In this document: piece by piece, positions 20,313 to 30,450 of the stretch
Layout: every line of letters starts with the position of its first letter
How positions within the stretch are numbered: position 1 is the first letter of the stretch
Assembly: GCA_963713355.1 (NCBI GenBank)
Contig: CAVQLK010000005.1
Location: 310,001-374,000 of the forward strand
Reading direction: 5' to 3'
Length of the DNA stretch: 64,000 nt
Source of the DNA: FEN-1219 sp963713355
GTDB lineage: Bacteria > Pseudomonadota > Gammaproteobacteria > Steroidobacterales > Rariloculaceae
Translations under genes and position numbers: made by a program
Notes under the pieces: generated by a model
The model's input: only the letters and a program-made list of their open reading frames with translations
What the model was told of the DNA's origin: nothing
The model's database searches: none

Positions 20313-21218
20313 ATGAATACCTCCGCTTCCTCAGCGCCGGCGAGTCCGACGAGCGCCGGCCCTTTGCTCGCGCTCGGGCTTCTTGCATTGATCTGGGGCT
20401 ACAACTGGGTCGTCATGAAGCAGGCGATGCAGTACATCGGCCCACTCGATTTTGCGGCGCTGCGCGGCGTTCTCGGCGCGTTGCTGCTGTTCGGCATGCT
20501 GTGGGCCTACGGCGCGCCGCTGAAGCCGCAGCATGTCGTGAAGACGATCTTGCTCGGTCTACTTCAGACGGCGGCATTCGTCGGGTTGATCTCGTGGGCG
20601 CTCAACATAGGTGCAGCGGGGAAGAGCGCCGTGCTCGGCTACACGATGCCGTTCTGGGTCATCGTGTTCGGCTGGCCGTTCCTGCCGGACCGCCTGCGCG
20701 GCTGGCAGTGGCCGGCCGCCGGATTGATTCTCTTCGGCCTCGTGCTCGTGCTCGAGTTGTGGGCGGGATCCACGGACATGACGAGCAGCTTGCTCGCGCT
20801 CGGCGCCGGCATCGCGTGGGGGATCAGCGTCATCATATTCAAGACGATGCCGGTCGAGAGCCGCAACGACCTCTTGTCGGTGACGGCATGGCAGATGATC
20901 TTCGGCGTGCTGCCGCTCGTCGTGATCGCGTGGCTGACCGACGAGCGGCCGATCGAGTGGAGCGGCTACTTCATCGGCGCGTTGGCCTACAACGCGATCG
21001 GCGGCATGGCGCTCGCGCCGCTGCTGTGGCTCTACATTCTGCAGCGGTTGCCGGCCACCATTAGCGGATTGAACGCGCTCGCAGTGCCGATCGTCGGCGT
21101 CATCGCCGCGTGGATTCAGCTCGGCGAGCGGCCGAGCGTCGCCGAAGGCGCCGGGATGTTGTTGATCCTGGCGGGCCTCGCGCTGCTCACGAGCACGCAG
21201 CGCAACGTTCAGCCCTAG
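20313..21218 (+). CDS. EamA/DMT-family transporter
   Basis: A 301-residue integral membrane protein with about ten hydrophobic segments in two EamA repeats (residues ~15-150 and ~160-295). The first opens with LLALIWGYNWVVMKQAM, a typical EamA start, and the second with SSLLALGAGIAWGISVIIFK. DMT family members export amino acids, nucleosides or other metabolites; the substrate cannot be read from the sequence. It ends just before a strong hairpin terminator shared with the convergent RNA-binding protein gene. Confidence 0.88.
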   Translation: MNTSASSAPASPTSAGPLLALGLLALIWGYNWVVMKQAMQYIGPLDFAALRGVLGALLLFGMLWAYGAPLKPQHVVKTILLGLLQTAAFVGLISWALNIGAAGKSAVLGYTMPFWVIVFGWPFLPDRLRGWQWPAAGLILFGLVLVLELWAGSTDMTSSLLALGAGIAWGISVIIFKTMPVESRNDLLSVTAWQMIFGVLPLVVIAWLTDERPIEWSGYFIGALAYNAIGGMALAPLLWLYILQRLPATISGLNALAVPIVGVIAAWIQLGERPSVAEGAGMLLILAGLALLTSTQRNVQP

Positions 21219-21225
21219 CCAAGAA

Positions 21226-21249
21226 AAACGCGGGCAGGGGCCCGCGTTT
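21226..21249. terminator. Bidirectional rho-independent terminator
   Basis: A perfect 10-bp inverted repeat, AAACGCGGGC (21226-21235) and GCCCGCGTTT (21240-21249), with an AGGG loop. A-rich sequence precedes it and T-rich sequence follows. It lies between convergent genes (EamA on plus, RRM protein on minus), so it can terminate both. Confidence 0.85.
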
Positions 21250-21278
21250 GTTCGATTCGTGTTGCCGAGGTTCGGCGC

Positions 21279-21662
<384 letters not shown>

Positions 21663-21814
21663 GATGCCTCCAGAGAGTTGATTGCGCTGAACCGTTTAAG
21701 GAGGAATCCGGGCAGTACGCCCTCAGGCTCGATGAACGGTCGCCCCCAGTCGACTTTAGTATATGGCAACGTTTTTTGATTGACACCAGCAAGTATTTGA
21801 GGTTTCTCCAGCCG

Positions 21815-22429
21815 ATGGCTTCGGTATCCATGCGCCGCTCTTGGCGCACTCATCTATATATTGTCGCCATTGCGGCCCTCGCTTCGGCACCCTCGCCGGG
21901 CCAGCCGGCCCGGGAGTTGCTGAACAGCGAGCGGATCGCGGCCGCGTTCGGCAGCTACGGCGTCGAGGTGCTCGAGGAAGACGAGCAGGTCCGCGTATCC
22001 AACCTGTTCAGCGGCGCCGCCGATGAGCGCACGACCAGGACGTTTGCGATCGTCCGTTACGCATCGCCGACTGACCCCGCCGTACTCGCCGAGCACGCCG
22101 CGATCGTCGCGGGCGGCTCGATCGGCGCGGTGTTCGCGGCGCGAGGTTGGGAAGTCCGGAAGTCTCATCTGAGCTATGGCGAACGCCCGGCCACGCCAAA
22201 GGTCGCGGCTTTGATGCGAATCGACGCCGGCACGCCGCTCGCGGAGCACGTCTACGTGCTCGACGTCGTCAAGGACGGCCGCGCAATCGAGTACGCGGCG
22301 CTCGTCGAGCTCCATCACCCGGACTATCTCGATCGCGATTCGCTCGCGCAGATCTACGGCGCCGTCGACGAAACCCGCAAAGAGCTCGCCGCGAAGCTGC
22401 GCACGACGGCGGCCGAGCGCGTGCGCTAG
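21815..22429 (+). CDS. Secreted hypothetical protein
   Basis: A ~204-residue protein with an N-terminal hydrophobic signal (THLYIVAIAALASAPSPGQ) and a mixed alpha/beta body (FGSYGVEVLEEDEQVRVSNLF, AEHVYVLDVVKDGRAIEYAALVELHHPDYL). No domain is recognised. Two start codons are possible (21815, 21830). It converges with yciK, sharing 4 bp at the stops. It is probably periplasmic. Confidence 0.7.
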   Translation: MASVSMRRSWRTHLYIVAIAALASAPSPGQPARELLNSERIAAAFGSYGVEVLEEDEQVRVSNLFSGAADERTTRTFAIVRYASPTDPAVLAEHAAIVAGGSIGAVFAARGWEVRKSHLSYGERPATPKVAALMRIDAGTPLAEHVYVLDVVKDGRAIEYAALVELHHPDYLDRDSLAQIYGAVDETRKELAAKLRTTAAERVR

Positions 22430-23208
22430 AGCTGCGTCGTGCTCGCGTCGCGGACCTCGAACCGCTGCCCGCGGACGGCGCGGCTCGCGCCGCCGAGCAG
22501 ATACAGATACACCGGCGCGACGCTCTCGGGCAGCGGCACGGATTCCGGCTTCTCGCCGGGATAGGCGCGCGTTCGCATCTTGGTACGCGTGCCGCCCGGG
22601 TTCACGACGTTGACGCGGACCGGCGTGTTCTCGAGCTCGTCGGTCAGCACCTCGGCCAAATTCTCGAGGCCGCCTTTCGCGACGGAGTAGGCACCCCAGT
22701 ACGCGCGGCCGCGGCGGCCGACGCTGCTCGACGCGAACACGATCGACGCATCCGGAGAGTTGCGTAACAGCGGCAGCAAGCAGCGCGTCAGGATGAACGG
22801 CGCCGTCAAGTCGACAAGCAACACGCGCTGCCACAGGCCGATGTCGTAGTGCTCGATGGGACTCTTGTCGCCAAGGATCGCGGCGTTGTGCAGCAAGCCG
22901 TCGAGGCGGCCGTAGCGCGACTCGATCTCCGTGAGTAGCTGCTGATATTGCGGACCCTGCGCGCGCTCGAGATCGACCTGCGCGACCGACGGCTCGGGAC
23001 CTAGCGGCTTCAGCTCCTGATAGAGCGCTTCGAGCGCCTTGTCGTTGCGGCCGTGCAGGATCACCGTTGCGCCGTTGATGACGAGCTCGCGTGCGACGGC
23101 GCGGCCGATGCCGGAGGTGGTGCCAGTGACCATGATGACGCGCCCGGCGAAGTCGACCGGGGCCGGACGGTAATTGCGCCAATCGTCGTTCGCGGCAGCG
23201 GCGGTCAT
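22426..23208 (-). CDS. yciK: YciK-family short-chain oxidoreductase
   Basis: A 260-residue classical SDR: cofactor loop VTGTTSGIGRAVA, LLHNAAI, catalytic Ser in FASSSVGRRGRAYWG and YSVAKGG. The NPGGTRTKMRTRAYPGEKP segment near the C-terminus is characteristic of YciK, a conserved gammaproteobacterial oxidoreductase of unknown substrate. It is the last gene of the minus-strand mtaD-ubiG-rmuC-yciK unit and starts 4 bp after the rmuC stop. Confidence 0.87.
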   Translation of the reverse strand: MTAAAANDDWRNYRPAPVDFAGRVIMVTGTTSGIGRAVARELVINGATVILHGRNDKALEALYQELKPLGPEPSVAQVDLERAQGPQYQQLLTEIESRYGRLDGLLHNAAILGDKSPIEHYDIGLWQRVLLVDLTAPFILTRCLLPLLRNSPDASIVFASSSVGRRGRAYWGAYSVAKGGLENLAEVLTDELENTPVRVNVVNPGGTRTKMRTRAYPGEKPESVPLPESVAPVYLYLLGGASRAVRGQRFEVRDASTTQL

Positions 23209-23211
23209 GGC

Positions 23212-24504
23212 TCAGTGCGGCCCGTCGTTCGCAGTAGTCGCGGTGGGAAGCGGATCGTCGACGCCGGCGACCTCGCGCGTCAGCTCCTCGATCGACTTCG
23301 GCGGCACCAGGCGCTGGCGCGGCTGCACGCCGAGCTCCGTGAAGCGCCGCGCGCTCGGCAGCACCATGCGCTCGAGCGAGCCGACGCTCGCGTTGAAGGC
23401 GCGCACGCTGTCGCTGAGCGACTTGCCGACGTTGCCGAGATGGCCGGCGAACGTCGTGAGGCGCTCGTAGAGCTGCGACGCGGTGCTGCGAATCTCGGCG
23501 GCGTTCGCCGCGAGCGCCGTCTGTTGCCAGCCGTAGGCGACGGCCTTGAGCAGCGCGACGAGGCTCGTCGGCGTCGCGAGGATGATGTTCTGCCGCAAGG
23601 CATCGTCGAGCAGGCCGGGACGCTCGGCGAGCGCCGCGCTCAAGAACTGATCGCCGGGGATGAACAGGATCACGAACTCGGGGCTGCGCTCGAACTGGCT
23701 CCAGTAGGCCTTGCTCGCGAGCTCGCGGATGCGGCCGGCGACGATCGTCGCGTGGCGCTCGAGCGCGACGCGCCGGTCGGCGTCCGTCGCCGCCTCGGTC
23801 GCCTCGAGGTAAGCGTCGAGCGGCGTCTTGACGTCGACGATGAGATCGCGCGCGTCGGGCAGGCGGATCACCATGTCGGGACGGATTGCGCCGTTCTCCG
23901 TCGCCTGATGGCTCTGCGTCACGAAGTCGCAATGCTCGACCATGCCGGCGAGCTCGACGAGCCGGCGCAGCGTGATCTCGCCCCACTGGCCGCGGACCTC
24001 GGGCCGCCGCAGCGCGCTGACGAGGTTGCGCGTCTCGGCGCTCAACGCGTGGTGGCTCGCGGCAATTGCCTCGAGCTGCTTGCTGATGCTGCCGTGCGTC
24101 TCGCTGCGCGCCTTGTCGAGCTCCTGCAGCTGGCGCTCGGCGCGCGCGAGCGCCTCGCGGATTGGCGCGACGAGACCGTCGATCGCTTGCTCGCGCGCCG
24201 TCAAATCGCCCTTCGCGCGCTCGGTCTGCACGCTCAACGTCTCGCGCGCGAGCTTCAAGAACGTGTCGGAGTGGCTTTGGAGTTGCCGGTCGGCGAGCTG
24301 ATTGAATGCCGTGCCGAGCCGCTCGGCGGCGAGCGATAGCATGCGCTCGCGCTCGGTCTCGGCGGCGCTGCGGCTGCGCAGCTCGGCGTCCTTGAGCGCG
24401 AGCTCACGCGTCAGCGCCATCGCGCGCCAGAGCCCGATCAGCAAACCGATCGCGAGCCCGCCGATGGCCGCCAGCGCGACGTACAGCCAAATGTCCGCGG
24501 TCAT
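23212..24504 (-). CDS. rmuC: DNA recombination protein RmuC
   Basis: A 430-residue RmuC-family protein: an N-terminal membrane anchor (LYVALAAIGGLAIGLLIGLW), a long coiled coil to ~residue 170, then the nuclease-like core with RGQWGEITLRRLVELAGM, RPDMVIRLPD and LIVDVKTPLDAYLEA, the PD-(D/E)xK-type strand. RmuC limits recombination between inverted repeats; some members also act in phage defence. The ATG overlaps the ubiG stop by 4 bp. In Pseudomonas the equivalent place between ubiG and yciK holds mupP, so its presence here is a local substitution. Confidence 0.93.
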   Translation of the reverse strand: MTADIWLYVALAAIGGLAIGLLIGLWRAMALTRELALKDAELRSRSAAETERERMLSLAAERLGTAFNQLADRQLQSHSDTFLKLARETLSVQTERAKGDLTAREQAIDGLVAPIREALARAERQLQELDKARSETHGSISKQLEAIAASHHALSAETRNLVSALRRPEVRGQWGEITLRRLVELAGMVEHCDFVTQSHQATENGAIRPDMVIRLPDARDLIVDVKTPLDAYLEATEAATDADRRVALERHATIVAGRIRELASKAYWSQFERSPEFVILFIPGDQFLSAALAERPGLLDDALRQNIILATPTSLVALLKAVAYGWQQTALAANAAEIRSTASQLYERLTTFAGHLGNVGKSLSDSVRAFNASVGSLERMVLPSARRFTELGVQPRQRLVPPKSIEELTREVAGVDDPLPTATTANDGPH

Positions 24505-25211
24505 GTCGGCGGACGCGCAGCGCGCACGGCGCAAGCGAAATAGTTGACGTCGACGTTGCCGTCGAGCCAGTACGAGCGTGTCGCCGGGTTGTGGTGCAGG
24601 CCCGTGAGCCCCGTGACGTCGAGGCCCGCCTTGCGGCACCACGCCGCTAGCTCGGCCGGCCGGATCAGCTTCGCGTACTCGTGCGTGCCGCGCGGCAGCA
24701 AGCCGAGCACGTACTCGGCGCCGACGATCGCGAGCGCGAAGCTCTTGAGATTGCGGTTGATCGTCGAGAAGAACGCCGTGCCGCCGGGCCGCAGCGCCTG
24801 AGCGCAGGCCGCGACGATCGAGGCGGGGTCCGGCACGTGCTCGAGCATCTCGAGGCACGTCACGGCGTCGAACGATCCGGGCGCGCTCGCCGCGAGATCC
24901 TCGACGGCCACGCAGCGGTAGTCGATCGTCCAACCGCTCGCGGCGGCGTGCTGCTTCGCGGTTTCGACGTTCTCGGGCGCCAGGTCGATCGCGACGACAC
25001 GTGCGCCTCGCGCAGCCAGGCCCTCGGCCAGCAGGCCGCCGCCGCAGCCGACGTCGAGCACGCGCGCTCCGGCGAGCGGCACGCGCTCGGCAATCCAGTC
25101 GAGCCGCAGGGTGTTGATGTCGTGCAGCGTGCGGAACGCGCCCCGCGGGTCCCACCATTCGGCGGCGCGGGATGCGAATTTCGCGAGCTCGCTCGAGTCT
25201 ACGTTGGCCAT
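24501..25211 (-). CDS. ubiG: Ubiquinone biosynthesis O-methyltransferase
   Basis: UbiG performs both O-methylations of ubiquinone synthesis using SAM. The 236-residue protein has the UbiG start (AKFASRAAEWWDPRGAFRTLHDIN), SAM motif I VLDVGCGGGLLAEGLA, the motif-II region SFDAVTCLEMLEHV and the family-specific FSTINRNLKSF and EYVLGLLPRGTHEY. The ATG at 25211 gives the family-length N-terminus; the longer open frame upstream is out of character. mtaD ends 7 bp before it. Confidence 0.95.
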   Translation of the reverse strand: MANVDSSELAKFASRAAEWWDPRGAFRTLHDINTLRLDWIAERVPLAGARVLDVGCGGGLLAEGLAARGARVVAIDLAPENVETAKQHAAASGWTIDYRCVAVEDLAASAPGSFDAVTCLEMLEHVPDPASIVAACAQALRPGGTAFFSTINRNLKSFALAIVGAEYVLGLLPRGTHEYAKLIRPAELAAWCRKAGLDVTGLTGLHHNPATRSYWLDGNVDVNYFACAVRAARPPT

Positions 25212-25218
25212 CGTGTCC

Positions 25219-26532
25219 TTACGTGCGCAGCTGCCGGCCCCAGCGCTCGGCCGCGGAGCAGATCTCGGCGGCGTCGAGCCGCAGCAAGGCTCGGTCCGCG
25301 ACGAGCTGCTCGCCAGCGACCCAGACGTCGGTGACGTCATGCCGTGAGGCAGCGTAAACCAGCTGCGACACGGGATCGAGCAATGGGTGGTGCTCGATTC
25401 CGGACAGGTCGACGCAGATCAGATCGGCAGCCTTGCCGGCGACGAGCGACCCGATCTCGCCGGCGAGCCCCAGAGCGCGCGCGCCTCCGATCGTCGCCAT
25501 GCTCAGCGCCGCAGGCGCCGGAACCGCCGCGGCGTTGCCGGCGACCTGCTTGCCGAGCAGCGCGGCCGTCTGGAGCTCAGCCCAAAGGTCGAGCCGGTTG
25601 TTGCTCGCGGCGCCGTCCGTGCCGAGCGCGACGTTGACGCCGGCGTCGAGCAGCTTCGCGACGGGGCATAGGCCGCTCGCGAGCTTGAGGTTCGACCGCG
25701 GGCAGTGAACGACATGAGCGCCGGCCCTCGCGAGCAGCTCGATGTCCTCGGCCGTCAGCGCCGTCGCGTGCACCCCGATCAAGCTCGGCGTCACGAGCCC
25801 GAGCTCGGCGAGCCGTGCGAGCGGCCGCCGGCCTGTCTTCGCAACCGCGTCGTCGACCTCGGCGGCCGTCTCGTGCACGTGCATGTGCACGGGCAGGTCG
25901 AGCTCGTCGGCGAGGCGGCGGATGTGCGCGAGCGTCGCGTCGCCGACGGCGTACGGCGAGTGCGGCGCGAACGCCGTCGTCACGAGCGGCTCGGACTTGA
26001 AGCGGTCGTGGACCTCGAGGCCTTTGCGCAGGTAGTCGTCGGCGTCCTTTGCCCACGCCGTGGGGAAGTCGAGCGCGAGCATGCCGACGACGGCGCGCAT
26101 GCCGGCCTCGGCCGCCACCGTGCCGACGACGTCTGGGTAGAAGTACATGTCGGAGAAGCACGTAATGCCGCCCGCGAGCATCTCGGCGATCGCGAGCCGC
26201 GTGCCGTCGGCCACGAGCTCCGGCCCGACGAAGCGCACCTCGGCGGGCCATATCCGCTCGCGGAGCCACACCTCGAACGGCAGGTCGTCGGCGAAGCCGC
26301 GAAACAGCGTCATCGCGGCGTGCGTGTGGGCGTTGACGAGCCCCGGCATCAGAACATGCCGCGGGCGCTCGTGGCGGGCGCGCGGCGCGTAGCGGCGCTC
26401 CGCGTCGCCAACGGGCAGAACGCCGACGATGCGGCCCGCGTCGATCGCGAGCGCCAGACCCTCCTCGGCGATGATTTCGGGCTCGACGCGCAGCGTCCAT
26501 CGCGGACAAATCAGGGCGTCGATCGGTTGCAT
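25219..26532 (-). CDS. mtaD: MtaD-type 5'-methylthioadenosine/S-adenosylhomocysteine deaminase
   Basis: A 437-residue amidohydrolase. Metal ligands are visible in LVNAHTHAAMTLF, HMHVHETAAEV, IGVHATALT and LGTDGAASNN. It deaminates the adenine of methylthioadenosine or S-adenosylhomocysteine to inosyl forms, removing the methyl-transfer by-product made by UbiG next door. The start MQPIDALI is preceded by a strong purine-rich site (CCCTCCG read on this strand). It is divergent from gyrA, as in Pseudomonas, where mtaD and ubiG hold the same position. Assignment to the TRZ/ATZ family is certain; the exact substrate is an inference from context. Confidence 0.88.
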   Translation of the reverse strand: MQPIDALICPRWTLRVEPEIIAEEGLALAIDAGRIVGVLPVGDAERRYAPRARHERPRHVLMPGLVNAHTHAAMTLFRGFADDLPFEVWLRERIWPAEVRFVGPELVADGTRLAIAEMLAGGITCFSDMYFYPDVVGTVAAEAGMRAVVGMLALDFPTAWAKDADDYLRKGLEVHDRFKSEPLVTTAFAPHSPYAVGDATLAHIRRLADELDLPVHMHVHETAAEVDDAVAKTGRRPLARLAELGLVTPSLIGVHATALTAEDIELLARAGAHVVHCPRSNLKLASGLCPVAKLLDAGVNVALGTDGAASNNRLDLWAELQTAALLGKQVAGNAAAVPAPAALSMATIGGARALGLAGEIGSLVAGKAADLICVDLSGIEHHPLLDPVSQLVYAASRHDVTDVWVAGEQLVADRALLRLDAAEICSAAERWGRQLRT

Positions 26533-26791
26533 CGGAGGGGTTCGCGGCGCTCGCAAAAAGGCGAGCAAGTATAGCGTTCCGGAGCAGGCCCGGCGCTACG
26601 GCCGCCGGGGGTGCCTGTGCTAGACTTCCGCCTTGTTTTTTGGGCACTTGGATGCGTCGTTGGGGTAGTGCGAGAACCGGATAAACGGTCGTCGGCATTG
26701 CCCGGAAAATCACCATCTCGTCGATTTTTTGGTCCCCTCCGCGCCGTCGCGGGCGGGTGGAGGGCGGACCGTATTTTGTTGAGCGGAACCG
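26533..26791 (+). promoter_or_regulatory. mtaD/gyrA divergent intergenic region with leader hairpin
   Basis: The 259-bp gap must hold the promoters of both mtaD and gyrA. A GC-rich imperfect hairpin (GGTCCCCTCC near 26730 against GGAGGGCGGACC near 26761) lies about 30 bp before the gyrA ATG and would be part of its leader RNA. I see no convincing -35/-10 pair. Several short T runs (TTTTTT) occur in the middle. Confidence 0.35.
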
Positions 26792-29345
26792 ATGGCCGTA
26801 GGTAAGGAAATCATCTCAGTCAATCTCGAAGACGAGATGCGCCAGTCGTATCTCGACTACGCGATGAGCGTGATCGTCGGTCGCGCGCTGCCCGACGTCC
26901 GCGACGGGTTGAAGCCCGTGCACCGGCGCGTGCTGCACGCTATGCGGGAACTCGGCAATGACTACAACCGCGCCTACAAGAAGTCGGCGCGCGTCGTCGG
27001 CGACGTCATTGGTAAGTACCATCCGCACGGCGACGTCGCGGTTTACGACACGATCGTCCGTCTTGCGCAGCCGTTTTCGATGCGCTACCTGCTCATCGAC
27101 GGCCAAGGCAACTTCGGCTCCGTCGACGGCGACGCTCCGGCCGCCATGCGTTACACCGAAGTGCGCATGGCCAGGATCGCTCAGGAGCTCCTGGCCGACA
27201 TCGACAAGGAAACCGTCGACTTCGTCCCGAACTACGACGAGACGGAGCGCGAGCCGTCGGTGCTGCCGACGCGGATCCCGAACTTGCTCGTCAACGGCTC
27301 GTCGGGCATCGCCGTCGGCATGGCGACGAACATCCCGCCGCACAATCTCGGCGAGGTCGTCGACGCTTGTCTTGCGCTCCTCGCGAATCCCGAGCTCACA
27401 CTCGCCGACTTAATCAAGCTCATCCCGGGGCCGGATTTTCCGACGGCGGGCCTGATCTACGGCATTCAAGGAGTCGTCAGCGCGTATGCGTCGGGCCGCG
27501 GGCGCATCTACGTGCGCGGCCGCACGCACATCGAGCCGTTCGGCGACGCGCGATCGCGAAGCAATCATCATCACGGAGCTGCCGTACCAGGTTAACAAGG
27601 CGCGGCTCATCGAACGCATCGCCGAGCTCGTGCGCGAGAAGAAGCTCGATGGCATCAGCGAGCTGCGCGACGAGTCCGACAAGGACGGCATGCGCGTCGT
27701 CATCGAGCTCAAGCGCGGCGAGCTCTCCGACGTCGTGCTGAACAACCTCTTCAAGCAGACGCCGCTGCAGAGCGTGTTCGGCATCAACATCGTCGGCCTC
27801 GTCGACGGCCAGCCGAAGCTGCTGGGGCTCAAGGATCTGCTCGAAGCGTTCCTGCGCCACCGCCGCGAGGTCGTCACGCGCCGCACGCTGTTCGATCTGC
27901 GCAAGGCCCGCGAGCGCGCGCATATCTTGGAAGGCTTGATGGTCGCGCTCGCGAACATCGACGAGATCATCGATCTCATCAAGCGCTCGCCGTCTCCGGC
28001 CGACGCGCGCACCGCGCTATGCGCGGCGCCGTGGAAGGCCGGTGCCGTGACGGCGATGCTCGAGCGCGCGGGCGCTGCGGCCACGCGGCCCGAGGACCTC
28101 GTCGAGGAGTCCGGCCTCGCGGGCGGCCAGTACCGGCTTTCGGTCGCCCAGGCGCAGGCTATCCTCGACCTGCGCCTGCACCGTTTGACGGGCCTGGAGC
28201 AGGACAAAATCTCTAGTGAATACAGCGAATTGATCGATAATATTCAGGCATTCCTAGAGATTCTCGCGAACCCCGACAGGCTGCAGGAAGTCATCCGCGG
28301 CGAGCTTACGGAGATCCGTGCCGCGTACGCCGACAAGCGCCGCACCGAGATCGTCGAGAACTACGTGGACCTCACGAGCGAGGACCTGATCCCCGAGGAG
28401 ACCGTCGTGGTCACGCTCTCGCACGCGGGTTACGCGAAGTCGCAGCCGGCCGGCGCCTACCAGGCGCAGCGGCGCGGCGGGCGCGGGCGCACGGCGGCGC
28501 GCGTCAAGGACGAAGATTTCATCGACCAGCTGTTCGTCGCGAACTCACACGACACCGTGCTCTGCTTCTCGAGCCGCGGCAAGGCGTACTGGCTCAAGGT
28601 CTATCAGGTGCCGCAAGCGGCGCCCGGCGCGCGCGGCCGGCCGATCGTGAACCTGCTGCCGCTCGAGGAAGGCGAACGCATCAACGCGATCCTGCCCGTC
28701 AAGGCATTCGAGGAAGACAAGTTCGTGTTCCTCGCGACGAAGCACGGCACCGTCAAGAAGACGCCGCTCGCGGCGTTCGCGCGGCAGCGCACGAGCGGCA
28801 TCATCGCCGTCGAGCTGCGCGACGACGATCGGCTGATCGGCGCCGGCATCACGACCGGCAATCAGGACATCATGCTGTTCGCGAGCGCGGGCAAGGCGAT
28901 CCGTTTCTCGGAGCAGGACGTGCGCGCAATGGGCAGGACGGCCGCCGGCGTGCGCGGCCTCAAGCTCGGCGGCGGGACCGACGAGGTCATCGGGCTCAGC
29001 ATCATCGGCGCGGGCCCCATCATGACGGCGACGGAGAACGGCTACGGCAAGCTGACACCGTTCGACGAGCACCCCGTGCAGGGCCGCGGCGGCCAAGGTG
29101 TCATCTGCATTCAGACCTCGGAGCGCAACGGCCGGCTCGTCGGCGCGCTGCAGGTATCGCCCGACGACGAGGTCATGCTGATCACGTCGACGGGCACGAT
29201 GATCCGCACGCCGGTGTCGGACATCTCGACGATGAGCCGCAACACGCAAGGCGTGCGCTTGATTCGGCTCGACGAGAGCGATCGGCTCGTCGGCATCTCG
29301 CGCGTCGAAGCGATGCCCGGCGACGACACAGGGACGCCCGAGTAG
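26792..29345 (+). CDS. gyrA: DNA gyrase subunit A (frameshifted in this sequence)
   Basis: GyrA cuts and rejoins DNA in the gyrase tetramer. The breakage domain has SYLDYAMSVIVGRALPDVRDG, the quinolone region KYHPHGDVAVYDTIVR, the catalytic Tyr in AAMRYTEVRM, and a C-terminal beta-pinwheel with six GyrA-box-like repeats (for example YQAQRRGGRGRTA). Total length is ~850 residues. At the position of E. coli Ser83 there is Val (residue 82); the Asp87 equivalent is kept. The frame changes by +1 near 27546-27551; dropping one base gives FGDRDREAIIITELPYQVNKARL, a normal GyrA segment. A broken gyrA would be lethal, so a consensus error is the likely cause. Confidence 0.95.
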
Positions 29346-29362
29346 GGTACGGAGACTCTTCG

Positions 29363-30445
29363 ATGAAACGCGTATTCAACTTCAGCCCTGGTCCGGCGAT
29401 GCTGCCGGAGCCCGTCTTGCGCAAGGCGCAGGCCGAGCTGCTCGACTGGCAAGGCAGCGGCATGTCGGTGATGGAAGTCAGCCATCGCGGCACGGATTTC
29501 ATCGAGCTCGCGGCGCGCTCCGAGCGCGTGTTGCGCAAGCTGCTCGGCGTGCCGGACAGCTACAAAGTCCTGTTTCTGCAAGGCGGCGCGACGCTGCAGT
29601 TCGCGGCCGTGCCGTTGAACTTGGCGCCCGTGGGCTCCGTCGCCGACTACGTCGTGACAGGCAACTGGGGCGAGAAGGCCGTCCAGGAGGCCGAGCGCTA
29701 CGTCCGCGTCAACGTGGCCGCCAACGCGAAGGCCACGAAGTTCACGACGGTGCCCGACCCGCGTACGTGGCAGCTCTCGAGCAACGCCGCGTACTTGCAC
29801 TACACGCCGAACGAGACCGTGTTCGGCGTCGAGCTGCACACTGTGCCCGAGATCACGGGCGCGCCGCTCGTCGCCGACATGTCGTCGACGCTGCTGTCGC
29901 GGCCGATCGACGTGAGCCGGTTCGGCCTGATCTATGCCGGCGCGCAGAAGAACATCGGCCCGGCGGGCCTCGCGCTCGTCATCGTGCGCGAGGATTTGCT
30001 TGGCCGCGCGCGGCGGGAGACGCCCGGCGTCGTCGATTACAAGACGATGGCCGAGAACGACTCGATGTGGAATACGCCGTCGACGCTGTCGTGGTATTTG
30101 GCGGCGCTCGTGTTCGACTGGCTCGAGGAGCAGGGCGGGCTCACGGCGATGGGCAAGATCAACGAGCGCAAGGCGGCGAAGCTCTACGCCGCGATCGACG
30201 GCTCGGGCTTCTACGAGAACCCCGTCGACAAGGCGTACCGCTCGTGGATGAACATTCCGTTCACGCTCGCCGATGCCGCGCTCGACAAGCCGTTTCTGCA
30301 GGAGGCCAAGGCCGCCGGTCTCGCGAACTTGAAGGGGCACCGTGTGGTCGGCGGGATGCGCGCGAGCCTCTACAACGCGATGCCCGAAGCCGGCGTCGAT
30401 GCGCTGATCGCGTTCATGGCCGACTTCGCGAAGCGGCACGGGTGA
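29363..30445 (+). CDS. serC: Phosphoserine aminotransferase
   Basis: SerC converts 3-phosphohydroxypyruvate and glutamate to phosphoserine, and also serves pyridoxal phosphate synthesis. The 360-residue PLP enzyme starts VFNFSPGPAMLP, has SGMSVMEVSHRG, LFLQGGATLQF, and the PLP-lysine in IYAGAQKNIGPAGL; HRVVGGMRASLYNAMP is the C-terminal signature. It follows gyrA by 17 bp, as in many gammaproteobacteria, and is followed within 6 bp by serA. Confidence 0.97.
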   Translation: MKRVFNFSPGPAMLPEPVLRKAQAELLDWQGSGMSVMEVSHRGTDFIELAARSERVLRKLLGVPDSYKVLFLQGGATLQFAAVPLNLAPVGSVADYVVTGNWGEKAVQEAERYVRVNVAANAKATKFTTVPDPRTWQLSSNAAYLHYTPNETVFGVELHTVPEITGAPLVADMSSTLLSRPIDVSRFGLIYAGAQKNIGPAGLALVIVREDLLGRARRETPGVVDYKTMAENDSMWNTPSTLSWYLAALVFDWLEEQGGLTAMGKINERKAAKLYAAIDGSGFYENPVDKAYRSWMNIPFTLADAALDKPFLQEAKAAGLANLKGHRVVGGMRASLYNAMPEAGVDALIAFMADFAKRHG

Positions 30446-30450
30446 GCGGC

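Noticed and set aside
21755..21790. Promoter for the RRM protein
   Set aside because: A TATACT -10 is present on the minus strand at 21758-21763, but no matching -35 was found at 16-18 bp; the plus-strand TTGACA at 21780 likewise lacks a -10.
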